A stretch of DNA of 64,000 nt from Anaerolineae bacterium. Lineage in GTDB: Bacteria; Chloroflexota; Anaerolineae; Promineifilales; Promineifilaceae. Positions 6,939 through 18,000 of the stretch are shown here, piece after piece (positions within the stretch are counted from its first letter, which is position 1; every line of letters begins with the position of its first letter). The translations under genes were made by a program, and so were the position numbers. Under the pieces are notes generated by a model. It searched no databases. It saw only the letters and a program-made list of their open reading frames with translations, and was not told the origin of the DNA. Location: positions 372,001 to 436,000 of the forward strand of contig JAUIAP010000001.1 in assembly GCA_030425205.1 (NCBI GenBank). The letters are read 5' to 3'.

Positions 6939-9900
6939 ATGACTCGTCCACGCATCGTTCTACTACTATCCCTTTTCCTGCTACTGACAATTGGCTGTCA
7001 GGAGCAGGAGCCAACTACCCCCACGCCAGCAGCGACACAACCGACCACAGAATCACCGACAGCGGTTCCACCCACCGATATTCCACCGACGGCAACCACA
7101 TTGCCGCCAACGCTTGCACCGCTTGCGGTTACGTTGTTTACAGCAGAGGGAGCGTTGACGCCTGACCAAGAGTTGATTTTTGAGTTTACACAACCGATGG
7201 ACACCTCCATCGAAATGCCCGCCATTATTCGGCCGCACCGTGATGCCATCCAAACGTGGAGCGACGACGGGATGACGTTGACCTACACGCCACCCGCGGA
7301 AGGGTGGGCGCCTGTTTCGCGCCTGCGTGTGGAACTTTCCGAAGATTTGAAAAGTGCCAGCGGTGAGCCGTTGCCAATCGAAGGAAGCTGGTCACTTCGT
7401 ATGAAGGCAAGACCTTCTGTTGCATATGTGCAACCGCGCAAACAGTTGGGACTTGAACCGGACAGCGTTGTGCACGTCATTTTCGATATGCGAATGGACA
7501 CGGCAAGTGTTGAAGATGCGCTGACGGTGACGCTTGATTCCAGCGGCTATTCACTCGCATGGGAAAATAACGACACCACGCTCGTCATCACCCCCGATGA
7601 GTCGCTGCCGCCGTTGGGCAGAATTGGTGTTTATATTGCGTCAACAGCTTTCAACAAAGATGGTATTTTGATTGATGGAGAAAGAGCATACGAATTTGGC
7701 AGACGGCCGCTGGTGAATGGCGTGACACCACCGAATAAGCAGGAACCACAACGACCGCTGACAGTATCGTTTGAATATCCGTTGCATTCGGCCGAAATTC
7801 AACTCACCGCCAACGGTCAACCCGTCGCTGGCACAAGCGTTTACGATTCCGAAAATCAAGAGCTAACCTTCACCCCAGATAAACTTTGGGAACCTGACAC
7901 AACCTACACATTCCAAATTACCAATGTGCAAAGCCCAGACGGAGAGCCTTATGCTGTCCCCAACGCAGACGAGTTTACCAGCCAGCCAGCGATTGTGTAT
8001 ACCAATCCATCCACATTGCGGGGGCGCGTTGATCCTGAATTGACGATTACGGTGGGGTTTGATCGGCCGATGGATCAAGCCGCAACCGCAGCCGCCTTCT
8101 CGCTCACCCCTGCTGTCAGCGGCACGGTCAGCTTTAGTGACGATTACACGCTCGTCTTTACGCCCGACAAAATATACTTTCCCAGCAACACCAGCTACAC
8201 CTTCACCATTGATGACTCTGCCCGCAGCGTAAGGGACGAGAAAACTTTAACTGAGCCATACGTGGTTGAGTTTGCCACGACACAGCGCGACAGTGATATT
8301 ACGTTTGGTTATGGCGCACGAGTGCAGACGCTGGACACCAATAGTCGCCGCGCCATCCAGTTTACGGGAACGCGCGTCCTACCTGAAGAGATCAATTATA
8401 AGCTCTACGCACTGCCGCTTGAAAACTTTATGGCGCGGCAAAATCAAAACCCAAGCGTTGAAGAACACCACCTATCGTTATTTAATGTCTATCAAGTTCA
8501 ACCCGACCTGTTTGATGTGTCTAAATTAACGCTTGTACGCGAGTGGAACGGTGGGGAACTGATAGATTTGGATGGCACACCGACTGGCGGGACGCTTACA
8601 GAAGCGATGTTGCCCGCAGATGTCGAAAGCGGCATCTATGTGTTAGAAGTGGTGCTTGAAGATATTGTGCAAGATATGCTCGTCGTGCAGATGGGCGAGT
8701 TTGGGCTGTTGGCAAAAAGCGCGGGGGATCAAGTCACGGCATGGGTTGCCGACCCCGACGGCGAGCCAACTGCAAACGTAACGATTCGCGTTTATGACAG
8801 CAACAACGGGCTACTTGTCAGCGGGACAACCGACGTGAACGGCTTGTATCAAACGACCGTTGATGGAGCGGCTGCGGTTGTCGTTGCAGAACATGGCGAC
8901 TCCGTTATTTTGACGGGTTTTGATTCCAATTGGCAGTCAGGTTACAGCTATTGGGGATGGTGGGGAAGGTCAAACAATACGGCGCGAACGATGTCGGCCG
9001 CTGTTTGGACAGATCGGCCGATCTACCGCCCCGCCCAAAAGGTCAATTTCAAAGCCGTTATCCGCGCTGATGAGGATGCGATTTTGGGCTTGCCAGCAGA
9101 AGGCACGCCTGTCACGGTGCAGTTCCGCGATCCGCGCAAAAACATTGTGCGAACGTTGGAATTGGAGACGAATGCGTATGGGGCTGTTTCGGCCGATTTC
9201 ACCCTCGCCGAAGGCGCAATGTTGGGCGATTACTCCATCATCGTCAACGCGCTTGGTGGCTCGATGCAACAGATATTCAAAGTTCAAGATTATCGCAAGC
9301 CTGACTATCGAGTTGATCTTTCGGCCGATGTCACGCGCATCGTCGTCGGACAACCGCTCACCGTCACTATCGACAGCAACTACTTCTTAGGCGAACCCGT
9401 GCGAAATGCCAAAACGGAAGTTGCCGCGCTGCGTGGATATAGCAGTTATTACTGGGATTTCGAGGATCAAAGCTATCTCTATAACGACTATTGGTATGAA
9501 CGAACGTCAAGTCAAGAGACAACTGACGAAGACGGACAAATTCGCGTCACATTCGATACAAGCGACTGGGAGACTGATCAAAATCAAGGTTGGTATAGCG
9601 AAGGCGTACAGCGCACACCCTACCTGATCCAAGCCGATGTCAACGATGGCAGCAACCAAAACGTGGCTGGCACATTACGCGTTTTGGTCTATGAAGCGGG
9701 CGAACTGCTCGACTTCAACATCGACAACTACTTTTTCCGCGCCAACGAACCCATCGAGATCACGGGCAGCGTCCGCGACATTCACGAACAACCCGTCGCA
9801 AATCGCCAAATCGAACTGGTTGTCGGGCGGTATCGGTATTTTCAACTGGATAGTGGCGAACCGCTGCAAACAGTCGAGGTCGTGACCGATGAAAACGGCG

Positions 9901-12746
9901 ATTTTTCAGGCACGCTCACGCTGGAATCAGGGTACGGTTCCTATCAGGTTCAGGGATTACTGACCGATGATTTTGGCAATGAGGTCAGGTACAGTCGCTG
10001 GTTCTACATTTATAACGACGATTCAAGCCGCTGGTTCGGAACAAGTGACAATGATTTTTCGATACAGGCGGATAAGGAGAGCTATTCGGCCGATGAAACG
10101 GTGCAACTGCTCGCTGAAACGACGTTTGATGGCTATGGATTGCTGACCGTTGAGCGCGGCACGGTGCGGCGCGAACAGCTTGTGCGTTTGACTGCGCCCA
10201 TCACGCTGCTCGAACTGCCGCTTGAAACGACCGACACGCCGAACGTCTTTGTCTCACTCGCCGCATGGGAACCGATCGACACATCGCTTGTGGACAATGA
10301 TACGCCTTACTATTTCCCTGCCGCCGATGATGCAGATTTGCGAATTGCAACGGTTGAGATTGCCGTTGCGCCTATCAACAAGCGGCTCGACGTGTCGATT
10401 GAGACAGATCAACAAACGTATGCGCCGCGTGAGGCGATGACGGCGACGGTTCGCGTGACGGATGAGAACGGGGTGGGAGTTTCGGCCGAACTTTCCCTCG
10501 CCGTTGTCGATGAGGCGATTTTCACGCTCAGCGAAGACCTCTCCAGACCCCTGTTCGAAGCGTTCTACTACGAACGCGAACACGGTGTCGCCACCTTTGA
10601 CAGCTATCAACCGATGCGCTATCTGTTTGGCGGCGGCGGTCGCGGTGGTGGGGGCGGCGATGGCGGGGGTGAATTCACGCCACGTAGCGACTTCCCCGAT
10701 ACGGCTCTCTGGCTGCCAAACATCGAAACAGATACCAACGGGTTCGCAATCATTCCGCTCACGCTGCCCGATAGCCTGACGCAGTTTCGCCTGACCGCAC
10801 GCGCCACGACGTTGACAACCCAAGTTGGCGAAATAACCGCCTTCATCACAACGACGCAACCCGTGCGCGTTCAGCCCCTACTGCCGCGCACCGTCACGGC
10901 GGGGGACAGCTTTGAGCTTTCAACGCTCATCCAAAATATCAGCGGCGAAGAGATCACGCTGGCACTCAATGCAACGTGGGATGCCCTGTTGGGTGAGCCT
11001 GTCGAACCCATTCTTATCACCCTTGCAGCGGATGAAAAGCGCATTGTCGGCTGGGGCATTGTGGCAGAAGCAGAAGGTGAGGTGACGCTGGTTATCAGCG
11101 CGGCGGCCGATGGTGACGTTGTCGATGCGGTTGAAATGCCGCTGACGATTGCGCCACTAGCTGTGTTGGATGCAGAAACGTGGGTTGGAACGTTACAAGG
11201 GGATGCGATATTTGAGCAAAATATCGAGAAACCTGCTGACGCGCTCCCTTCCAGCACCATCGAAATCGACCTGAGCCGCTCTATCGCGGGAACGATTCTC
11301 GAAGGGCTAGAATATTTGACAGGCTATCCCTATGGCTGTGTTGAACAGACGATGAGCCGCGCCTTGCCCAATGCGGTCGTCAGCCGCGCCTTTACACAGC
11401 TTGGTGTCGCTGGGACTGACCCCGAACTTGACGAAAAAATCAACGCCAGCCTCCAGCGTCTCTACGGCTTCCAGCATAGCGACGGCGGCTGGGGCTGGTG
11501 GTACAGCGATCCGAGCGACCACTATCAATCGGCGTGGGTGCTGTTTGGATTGGCGCTGATTCAAGATGCGGATTATGAGGTTTCGGCCGAAGTGATCAAC
11601 AACGCCGTCAGCTATTTGCAAAACGCCCTGCCCAGCATGGACGTTCGCACTCGCGCTTATGCACTTTACAGCCTTTCACTCGTCGATGCAGGTGAACTCG
11701 AATCGATGCGCGGACTGCTTGATGCAGAACTCGATCTGTTTAGCAAAACCGCGTTAACGCTGGCGTTCGCAAATAGTGGGGATGTCGCACAAGCTGAAAC
11801 GTTGCTGGCAGAAATTGTAGACCGCGCAGCTATTTCAGCAACCAGTGGCAACGTATCATGGAATACGGGTGTTGGCGATGGTTATTACGAGCGCAAAACG
11901 ATGGCCTCGCGTGTTCGCACAACCGCGTTTATCCTGAGTGCCATGAGCCAGCTTGATCCTGACAATGAGTTGATGTTTGGGACGGTGCAGTTCTTGATGT
12001 CAAGACGCAAACAAAACGGTTGGGGAACGACAAACGAAACGTCCTACGCCATTCTTGGGTTGAGTGATTATCTGATCGCGTTGCAGATGGATGAGGAGTA
12101 CGACACGACTTACACAGTTGAAATTGATGGGGAAGTTGTGGCGGAAGGGGTATTGGATCGGGATACGGTGCGGGGGACAGTGGTAATTTCGGCCGAAAAT
12201 CTCCCCACCTCTGGAATCCTCACCATCCATCAATCGGGCGATAAACCACTCTACTACATCGTCAATCAGCGCGACTATCTCGCCCGCGAGGTCATCGACT
12301 CAGCTGGCACAATCAACGTCACGCGCACCTATCGTTCGCTTGAAAATGATGCAGACCAAACTGAATTTACAGAAGGCGAATTGATAGAAGTGACGCTGGA
12401 ACTCAGCTCGGATGAGCCGGTTCATTACTTGCTGATTGAAGATGCGTTACCCGGCGGGCTTGAGCCGTTGAATGAGGAGTTGGATAATGTAACGGTGGGA
12501 TCGGCCGATGGCAGCTACGATCCCTACAATCGCCCCAGACGCGAATACACCTACAGGGAAATTCACGGCGACCGCGTCACCTTCTTCCTCACCCAATGGG
12601 ATGCCGACGGAACCCTCACTTTATCCTACCGCGCCCGCGCCACTCGCACAGGTGAATTCGTCGCCCTCCCCACCATCGCCGAGGCGATGTACAACCCCGC
12701 ACAGTGGGGGCGGTCGGACAGTCACGCAATTTCAGTTCGCCAGTGA
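6939..12746 (+). CDS. Bacterial alpha-2-macroglobulin-family lipoprotein
   Basis: A roughly 1935-aa protease-trapping protein. The ATG at 6939 has a CAGGAG ribosome site and opens a lipoprotein signal ending LLTIGC; the frame also extends to 6855 but without a ribosome site. After a Pro/Thr linker come repeated Ig-like domains (about residues 50-480), the MG2-like start VWTDRPIYRPAQKVNFKAV (about 688), a Gly-rich segment (about 1230), the A2M core ALWLPNIETD (about 1255), and the thioester motif YGCVEQT with Cys at about 1467. An alpha/alpha barrel follows (GFQHSDGGWGWW). A thioester Cys-x-Glu-Gln is retained, so covalent trapping of attacking proteases is likely. In Proteobacteria such genes pair with pbpC; here no PBP is adjacent, though a class A PBP lies 2.3 kb downstream. 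Eight or more TCGGCCGA palindromes lie inside. Confidence 0.9.
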   Translation: MTRPRIVLLLSLFLLLTIGCQEQEPTTPTPAATQPTTESPTAVPPTDIPPTATTLPPTLAPLAVTLFTAEGALTPDQELIFEFTQPMDTSIEMPAIIRPHRDAIQTWSDDGMTLTYTPPAEGWAPVSRLRVELSEDLKSASGEPLPIEGSWSLRMKARPSVAYVQPRKQLGLEPDSVVHVIFDMRMDTASVEDALTVTLDSSGYSLAWENNDTTLVITPDESLPPLGRIGVYIASTAFNKDGILIDGERAYEFGRRPLVNGVTPPNKQEPQRPLTVSFEYPLHSAEIQLTANGQPVAGTSVYDSENQELTFTPDKLWEPDTTYTFQITNVQSPDGEPYAVPNADEFTSQPAIVYTNPSTLRGRVDPELTITVGFDRPMDQAATAAAFSLTPAVSGTVSFSDDYTLVFTPDKIYFPSNTSYTFTIDDSARSVRDEKTLTEPYVVEFATTQRDSDITFGYGARVQTLDTNSRRAIQFTGTRVLPEEINYKLYALPLENFMARQNQNPSVEEHHLSLFNVYQVQPDLFDVSKLTLVREWNGGELIDLDGTPTGGTLTEAMLPADVESGIYVLEVVLEDIVQDMLVVQMGEFGLLAKSAGDQVTAWVADPDGEPTANVTIRVYDSNNGLLVSGTTDVNGLYQTTVDGAAAVVVAEHGDSVILTGFDSNWQSGYSYWGWWGRSNNTARTMSAAVWTDRPIYRPAQKVNFKAVIRADEDAILGLPAEGTPVTVQFRDPRKNIVRTLELETNAYGAVSADFTLAEGAMLGDYSIIVNALGGSMQQIFKVQDYRKPDYRVDLSADVTRIVVGQPLTVTIDSNYFLGEPVRNAKTEVAALRGYSSYYWDFEDQSYLYNDYWYERTSSQETTDEDGQIRVTFDTSDWETDQNQGWYSEGVQRTPYLIQADVNDGSNQNVAGTLRVLVYEAGELLDFNIDNYFFRANEPIEITGSVRDIHEQPVANRQIELVVGRYRYFQLDSGEPLQTVEVVTDENGDFSGTLTLESGYGSYQVQGLLTDDFGNEVRYSRWFYIYNDDSSRWFGTSDNDFSIQADKESYSADETVQLLAETTFDGYGLLTVERGTVRREQLVRLTAPITLLELPLETTDTPNVFVSLAAWEPIDTSLVDNDTPYYFPAADDADLRIATVEIAVAPINKRLDVSIETDQQTYAPREAMTATVRVTDENGVGVSAELSLAVVDEAIFTLSEDLSRPLFEAFYYEREHGVATFDSYQPMRYLFGGGGRGGGGGDGGGEFTPRSDFPDTALWLPNIETDTNGFAIIPLTLPDSLTQFRLTARATTLTTQVGEITAFITTTQPVRVQPLLPRTVTAGDSFELSTLIQNISGEEITLALNATWDALLGEPVEPILITLAADEKRIVGWGIVAEAEGEVTLVISAAADGDVVDAVEMPLTIAPLAVLDAETWVGTLQGDAIFEQNIEKPADALPSSTIEIDLSRSIAGTILEGLEYLTGYPYGCVEQTMSRALPNAVVSRAFTQLGVAGTDPELDEKINASLQRLYGFQHSDGGWGWWYSDPSDHYQSAWVLFGLALIQDADYEVSAEVINNAVSYLQNALPSMDVRTRAYALYSLSLVDAGELESMRGLLDAELDLFSKTALTLAFANSGDVAQAETLLAEIVDRAAISATSGNVSWNTGVGDGYYERKTMASRVRTTAFILSAMSQLDPDNELMFGTVQFLMSRRKQNGWGTTNETSYAILGLSDYLIALQMDEEYDTTYTVEIDGEVVAEGVLDRDTVRGTVVISAENLPTSGILTIHQSGDKPLYYIVNQRDYLAREVIDSAGTINVTRTYRSLENDADQTEFTEGELIEVTLELSSDEPVHYLLIEDALPGGLEPLNEELDNVTVGSADGSYDPYNRPRREYTYREIHGDRVTFFLTQWDADGTLTLSYRARATRTGEFVALPTIAEAMYNPAQWGRSDSHAISVRQ

Positions 12747-12781
12747 ACAGTGAGCAGTGAACGGTTAAATCGTTCACTGCT
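12741..12781. repeat. Heptamer repeat plus hairpin between convergent genes
   Basis: Three tandem copies of CAGTGAA/G (12741-12761) run into a perfect 11-bp hairpin (AGCAGTGAACG / CGTTCACTGCT, loop of 7). It lies between convergent stop codons and may serve as a two-way terminator, although no T-run follows. Confidence 0.7.
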
Positions 12782-13088
12782 ATTCCCCTTCGCCCGTCTC
12801 CTCTTCATCCGTCGCCAAATATCCTTGCCCACGCGCTTCATTGAAGTTTGCGTAGACAGGGTCTTCATTGCGGAGAAGGTCGATGACGTCAGCGTAGCGA
12901 TCAATCGGGAATGTCACAAAAAAACGTGTGCCACTTTTGTAGGTGACGGGGACTTGGCGTGTGGTATAAAACGCACATGAGCCGATGATTTTGCCCTCGC
13001 TATAGAGGTGAATGATCGCGCCCACATCGCGCCCTTCTTCTTTGCCATAAATGAGTGTCTTGTATCCTGTAACTTGATGTCTTGCCAT
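12780..13088 (-). CDS. Small conserved-looking protein of unknown function
   Basis: A 102-aa soluble protein not recognised as any family. It has a well-placed AAGGAG ribosome site 8 nt before the ATG, so it is a real gene. The sequence alternates beta-like stretches (KTLIYGKEEGRDVGAIIHLY, KIIGSCAFYT, GTRFFVTFPI) and ends in a very acidic tail (EEETGEGE). The pattern suggests a small beta-barrel or sandwich. No signal peptide or membrane segment. It is downstream of nothing in the same direction except ftsZ, from which a terminator separates it. Confidence 0.7.
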   Translation of the reverse strand: MARHQVTGYKTLIYGKEEGRDVGAIIHLYSEGKIIGSCAFYTTRQVPVTYKSGTRFFVTFPIDRYADVIDLLRNEDPVYANFNEARGQGYLATDEEETGEGE

Positions 13089-13236
13089 GCGATTTGCTCC
13101 TTGATTGCATTTCCATCATTCTAACACAATCTCCCGTGTCAAATGCACAGATAAATCACATTCCATCTGCAAATCAAGTCACACTTCTCACTTCACAGCA
13201 CAGATACCAAGAGCGGTGAGCCGTGATTTATGGGAA

Positions 13237-13263
13237 ATAAAAATCCCCTGCTGTGCAGGGGAT
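13237..13263 (-). terminator. Terminator after ftsZ
   Basis: An ATCCCCTGC / GCAGGGGAT stem is followed on the minus strand by a T-rich tract, 30 nt after the ftsZ stop. Confidence 0.85.
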
Positions 13264-13292
13264 CGTTTATCAGAAGAGACAAAATACAGTGA

Positions 13293-14435
13293 CTAACGCC
13301 GTCGCAAGAATGCGGGAATGTCGATATTCTCCGAATCCAGCTTTGGCTCTGGCCGCTCCTCCGTGCGTCGCGTCGTTTCACGCAGCGGCGGTGTCGGAGG
13401 CGGACTTTCGCGTTGCGGGAGCGGTTGGCGAGCCGACCCCGTGGCGAATGATTCTGCGCGGCGTGGGACGGGTGCGCGGCGGCTTCCGCCTTCAAATCCC
13501 GTCGCAATGACTGTAATCCGCAAACGGTCGTTCATCTTCGGATCGATGACCGCACCAAAAATGACGTTCGCATCGGGATGCGCCGTCTCGCGGATAATTT
13601 GCGCCGCTTGGTTTACCTCAAACAAGCTCAAATCACTGCCACCCGTGACGTTGAAGAGGATACCTTTTGCCCCATCAATCGACACATCGAGCAAACGCGA
13701 ATTGATCGCTTGTTCGGCCGCCTGTCTTGCTCGTTCCTCACCATTTCCTTCGCCAACAGCCATAAGCGCGGCACCGCCCGATGACATGATTGTGCGTACA
13801 TCGGCAAAGTCGAGATTGATTAAACCCGGCACGGTAATCAATTCACTTATACCTTGAATACCTTGACGCAATACGTCATCAGCCATTCCGAAGGAGTCGG
13901 CTAAAGAGAGCCGACGATCAGCGAGTTCGAGCAAACGGTCGTTGGGAATGATGATCAGTGTATCGACGTGTTCCGCGAGCTTGGCGAGTCCCGCATCGGC
14001 CGATTTCATGCGCCGTGTCCCCTCAAAGGTAAACGGCTTTGTGACCACACCAATCGTCAACGCCCCAGCCGCCCGTGCAACTTCAGCGATGATCGGCGCA
14101 GAACCTGTGCCTGTGCCACCCCCCATTCCCGCCGTCACGAACACCATGTCCGATCCTTTGAGAACTTGGGATAGCTCTTCGGCCGATTCCTGCGCCGCTT
14201 TCTCTCCAGTCTCTGGACTACCACCTGCGCCGAGGCCGCGCGTTAACTTTTCACCGATCTGCACGCGCGTTGTTGCTTCGGAAAGCAACAACGCTTGTGC
14301 ATCGGTATTGACCGCTATGAAGTCCACGCCACCCACGCCTGACTCTATCATGCGGTTGACGGCATTACTGCCACCACCTCCCGCACCTACCACTCGGATA
14401 CGTGCGAAATTATTTAAATCTGGAGATCGCTGCAT
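13293..14435 (-). CDS. ftsZ: Cell division GTPase FtsZ
   Basis: Tubulin homologue that polymerises into the division ring. 380 aa. The GTP-binding signature GGGTGTG is at residues 105-111, the N-terminal glycine-rich [15 protein letters not shown] at 15-29, and the synergy-loop region around [20 protein letters not shown]. The C-terminal linker is Pro/Arg-rich and ends in the conserved peptide [10 protein letters not shown], which binds FtsA/SepF-type tethers. It is not in a dcw cluster here: its neighbours are an HTH protein upstream and an unknown protein downstream. Two TCGGCCGA palindromes lie inside. Confidence 0.98.
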   Translation of the reverse strand: MQRSPDLNNFARIRVVGAGGGGSNAVNRMIESGVGGVDFIAVNTDAQALLLSEATTRVQIGEKLTRGLGAGGSPETGEKAAQESAEELSQVLKGSDMVFVTAGMGGGTGTGSAPIIAEVARAAGALTIGVVTKPFTFEGTRRMKSADAGLAKLAEHVDTLIIIPNDRLLELADRRLSLADSFGMADDVLRQGIQGISELITVPGLINLDFADVRTIMSSGGAALMAVGEGNGEERARQAAEQAINSRLLDVSIDGAKGILFNVTGGSDLSLFEVNQAAQIIRETAHPDANVIFGAVIDPKMNDRLRITVIATGFEGGSRRAPVPRRAESFATGSARQPLPQRESPPPTPPLRETTRRTEERPEPKLDSENIDIPAFLRRR

Positions 14436-14443
14436 AACAAAAA

Positions 14444-14510
14444 TTTTACGATTTACGATTTACGATTTACGATTCGTTACCTCTGAAGTCCAAAATCCAA
14501 AATCTAAAAT
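14444..14510. repeat. Two arrays of tandem heptamers upstream of ftsZ
   Basis: Four copies of ATTTACG (first imperfect) at 14444-14474, then three copies of CCAAAAT/CTAAAAT at 14490-14510. Period is exactly 7 in both although the words differ. They sit between ftsZ and the HTH gene. Confidence 0.85.
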
Positions 14511-14516
14511 CTGAAG

Positions 14517-14729
14517 TTACAAAAGTGTTGCCTTATTGCCCGGTCTTGGGTCATAGTGGCTCGCGTACTGTTCGAGTGTTGCGCGTTCCACTAGCCATTT
14601 GTTGCCAAATTTGATTGCGGGCAATTTTCCTTGACGAATGAGACGCCGTACCGATTCGGGATGAATGTTCAACCGTTCCGCTACTTCGTCTACGCCCACA
14701 TAGTTATCAAGTAAAGATTGCTTGCTCAT
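14517..14729 (-). CDS. BldC/excisionase-like helix-turn-helix protein
   Basis: A 70-aa DNA-binding protein. The sequence VGVDEVAERLNIHPESVRRLIRQG is a MerR/excisionase-type winged helix, followed by KLPAIKFGNKWLVERATLEQY, the wing and last helix. I use the internal ATG at 14729 (MSKQSLLDN), since the frame from 14762 would add a hydrophobic stub with Cys residues; neither start has a strong ribosome site. Its closest functional analogue is BldC, a developmental regulator. It lies directly upstream of ftsZ in the same direction, separated by heptamer repeats. Regulation of ftsZ is possible but not shown. Confidence 0.82.
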   Translation of the reverse strand: MSKQSLLDNYVGVDEVAERLNIHPESVRRLIRQGKLPAIKFGNKWLVERATLEQYASHYDPRPGNKATLL

Positions 14730-15094
14730 AATTTCTAGTGGGAAAGTACAACAGTATCCCATCTAAACGATAACGCATCGTGATCCCTGCGTCAAGAGGA
14801 AACCCGCCGCAACGGGACTTATTGATCAAACTCACCTTTCCCACCTAGATCGGATGATCTGAGTTTCCGAATTCTTCGATCATATGATCGAAATATTCCT
14901 AATCGTGGAACTTGATGGTTGTTAGATTCCCTTGAATATAGCTCTTTGAGGAATGGTGTGGTTGGCGCGATGGTATCGGGAAATCCATGCCGCAAGGTCG
15001 CGGAGCGACATTCCCGATACATACCCACTCTGTGGTTCGGGAATTGGATTTCCCGAACCTTTACCCCATGAATGCTCAGAGAGCCGTGAATATT
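14730..15094. other. Intergenic gap with tandem stem-loops
   Basis: No gene is supported. Two stem-loops share the word CGGGA: GTATCGGGA (14973) with TCCCGATAC (15012), and GGTTCGGGAA (15034) with TTCCCGAACC (15050). The second lies 35 nt after the class A PBP stop and could end its transcript, although no T-run follows. Confidence 0.6.
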
Positions 15095-18000
15095 TTATGG
15101 ATACGGTGTTGAAGTCGGGACGCGAGTAGAAGGGGGGAGCAGTTCAGGGGTTTCGGTTGGGATGAGGGGGATGTCGGTTGGCGTGACGATAATAGGCGTG
15201 TCAGTAGCGATGACGACGATGGGCGTGTCGGTTGGCACGATGGGGGTTGCGGTGACGACAATCGGGGTCGGCGTGGATGGAATTGGGGTTGCGGTGACGA
15301 CGACAGGTGTGTTGGTTGGGATTTGAGTTGGCGTGTCGGTTGGCAGTGGGACAGCGGTTGGTTTGATGAGATTGACGACAATCCGCGCCTCTTTGCGCGG
15401 ACGGTCAACGACATTGCTCGTGTAGGGATTGTCGGGGCCAAAGACAAGCAGGCGCAAGGTGATGATGCCACCATTGGGAACGGTGCTGGTGTCCCAAACA
15501 CCCAAACGTCCACCTGTTTGGACGTTTGACTCAAAACCGCCGATGGGGAACCATTGCGTCGGCTCTGCACCAAATCCATATTCCAGCTGATAACCGCCAA
15601 AACCCGGCGCGTTGGCGATACCGCCAATTTGAATAAAGGGTTGATCGAGCGTTTCGTTTTGTAGCGGCTGCTGAATGAGGGCTTGTGGTCGCTGTGTGCC
15701 GGGTTCACAACCGTCGGTCACGAGGAGCGATGTCTGCTGGACGGGAAAGGTCACACCATAGTTGTTTGCCCACCAGCGGCCGCTGCCCTCTAACCAACGC
15801 ACTACGGCACCTGCATAACGCTGCTGCATTTCAGGCGTAGAGCCATCAACCAACAAATTAAAATCGCTGATAGAAAACTGTTCTTCGTCGTTACAAAATT
15901 CGGTGACGCGGCGCAACGTCCAGCGGTCAACCGTAACGCTGCGAATGAAATGGTCTTCGGGCGGTAGTGGAGGTTGCGCGATGCTGAACAGTTCCGTTTT
16001 GCGATTGGGGCAATTTGGCGTGACGGTGACACCTGAATCGGCACAGATTTCACGTTCGATAACGCTCGTGGGGCGCTGAAAGGTGACGGGCTGGCGATTG
16101 GCGAGATATGCCATCATGAATTGATTCCAGATAGGAGATGCGACACGGTAGCCCGATGCGGCGTTATTGAGCGGTGAGTTGTCGGTGTTGCCGACCCAGA
16201 CAGCGGTGACGATCTCGGGTGAATAGCCAATTGTCCATGCATCGCGCACGTCAAATTCGTTTGTGCCACTCGTTCCCGTTTTGGCGGCGACATTGTGGCC
16301 GGGTAGATTGAGCAGGTTGTTGGCGGTGAATTCAGGGATGCGGGCGTTGTTGTCGCTAAGAATGCTGGTGAGTAAGTGGGCATGATCGGCCGAAATTCCC
16401 TCAACAGCCACCGCCTGTAATGCCGTATCCCCCGTTGGTTGCCCATTGCTAAACACGGTCTGCCCATTTTTATCGACAATCCGCTGAATCGACGCGGGAG
16501 TCTGCACACGACCCCCATTTGCCAACATCCCAAACGCACCCGCCATTTGCAGCGGACTAATTTCGCCACCACCGAGCGAGAGGGCAAGACCAAAGTTGCG
16601 CGGTGCGCCCGTCTCGACGCAGCCATCATCGGTCAGCGTCAACCCCCACGCATTGGCGCGATTAATGAAGTTGCACACGCCGACAAATTCAAGAGCTTTA
16701 ACGGCGGGAATGTTATAGGAGTTGGCAAGCGCGGTGCGCAGCAACATCGGCCCATGAAATTCGTTGTCGTAATTCTTCGGAATATAGGCTGGATTTGCGC
16801 CATCAGGAAATGCCGTTTCAACATCCCAGAACAAGCTGGCAGGGGTGTAACCGCGCTCCATACCCGCTAGATAGACAAAGGGCTTGATGGTTGAGCCGGG
16901 TTGACGTGGGACACGCGCCATGTTGATTTGGCCTGAAATCGCTTCATCGCGATAGTCGAGTGAGCCGACGAGGGCGAGAATTTCGGCCGATTGTGCATCC
17001 AACACGACCATCGCCGCATTGTTGGCACCCCAACCCTGAATATTGCCGCGCTGTGAAGTCAATGTCTGCTCCGCTAACTCCTGCACATCTGGGCGGATCG
17101 TCGTGTAAACACGGAAACCCGCCCCGTAGATCTCCTGCGAGCCATAAATGTTTTCAAGCTGCTGCAACACGCCAAGCGTGAAGTGCGGATAGCGAATGCT
17201 GGCGGTGGGGGGCTGAATTTTGTAAGCGATCCCTTCATTGAGAGCCGACTGCGCTGCTTCGATTGTGTAGTAACCCGCTCTACTCATTAAGAACAGCACT
17301 TCGCTTTGTCGGCCAGTCGCATATTCGGGGGCAGAAATTGGATCCCAGAGGGCTGGTGCTTGCGGCAGTCCTGCGAGAAGGGAAGCTTCGGCAAGCGTGA
17401 GGTCAGCGGCCGATTTACGGAAATAGGTGCGGGCGGCGGCTTCAATCCCATAGGCGCGATTGCCGTAATAGATTTGGTTGAGATAAAGCTCAAGAATCGT
17501 CTCTTTTGTCTCCACGCGGCTCAATTCGGCCGCTAGGATAATCTCACGTAGCTTACGCCGCACGCTTTGCGTTCCGCGCTCATCCTCATCGAGCAGGGTC
17601 GCGCGGACCAACTGCTGCGTGATGGTACTTGCACCACCTGCCGCTGTGATGTCACCACCAGCAATTGCGCCTGAAAAGACGACTGTATAGGCCGCACGCG
17701 CAATCGCACGTGGGGCAAAACCGGGATTTGTCCAATAATCTGCGTCCTCCGTCGCAATCGTCGCGTCGATTAAATCTTGGTCGATTTGGGAAAGCGGGAC
17801 ATAGGTGCGATTGCCCTCATTTGGATCAGCAACCGAATAGAGCAAGTCACCGTTCGCATCATAGATAAAGATCGTCTCAAAGTTGCTGGCACGACTGCGC
17901 AGTTCGGTCACGGAAGGCAGATCGCTGGCAATCGTCACATAGCCAATCGCCAACCCCGCAATGCCAATAATGAAACCGAACAATAGAAGTAGAAAGGTAA

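Noticed and set aside
14444..14510. Possible small RNA or leader peptide upstream of ftsZ
   Set aside because: The content is simple tandem heptamers, and no promoter or frame is visible.
15076..15708. 210-aa low-complexity minus-strand frame
   Set aside because: It is another frame of the Pro/Thr stalk of the class A PBP.
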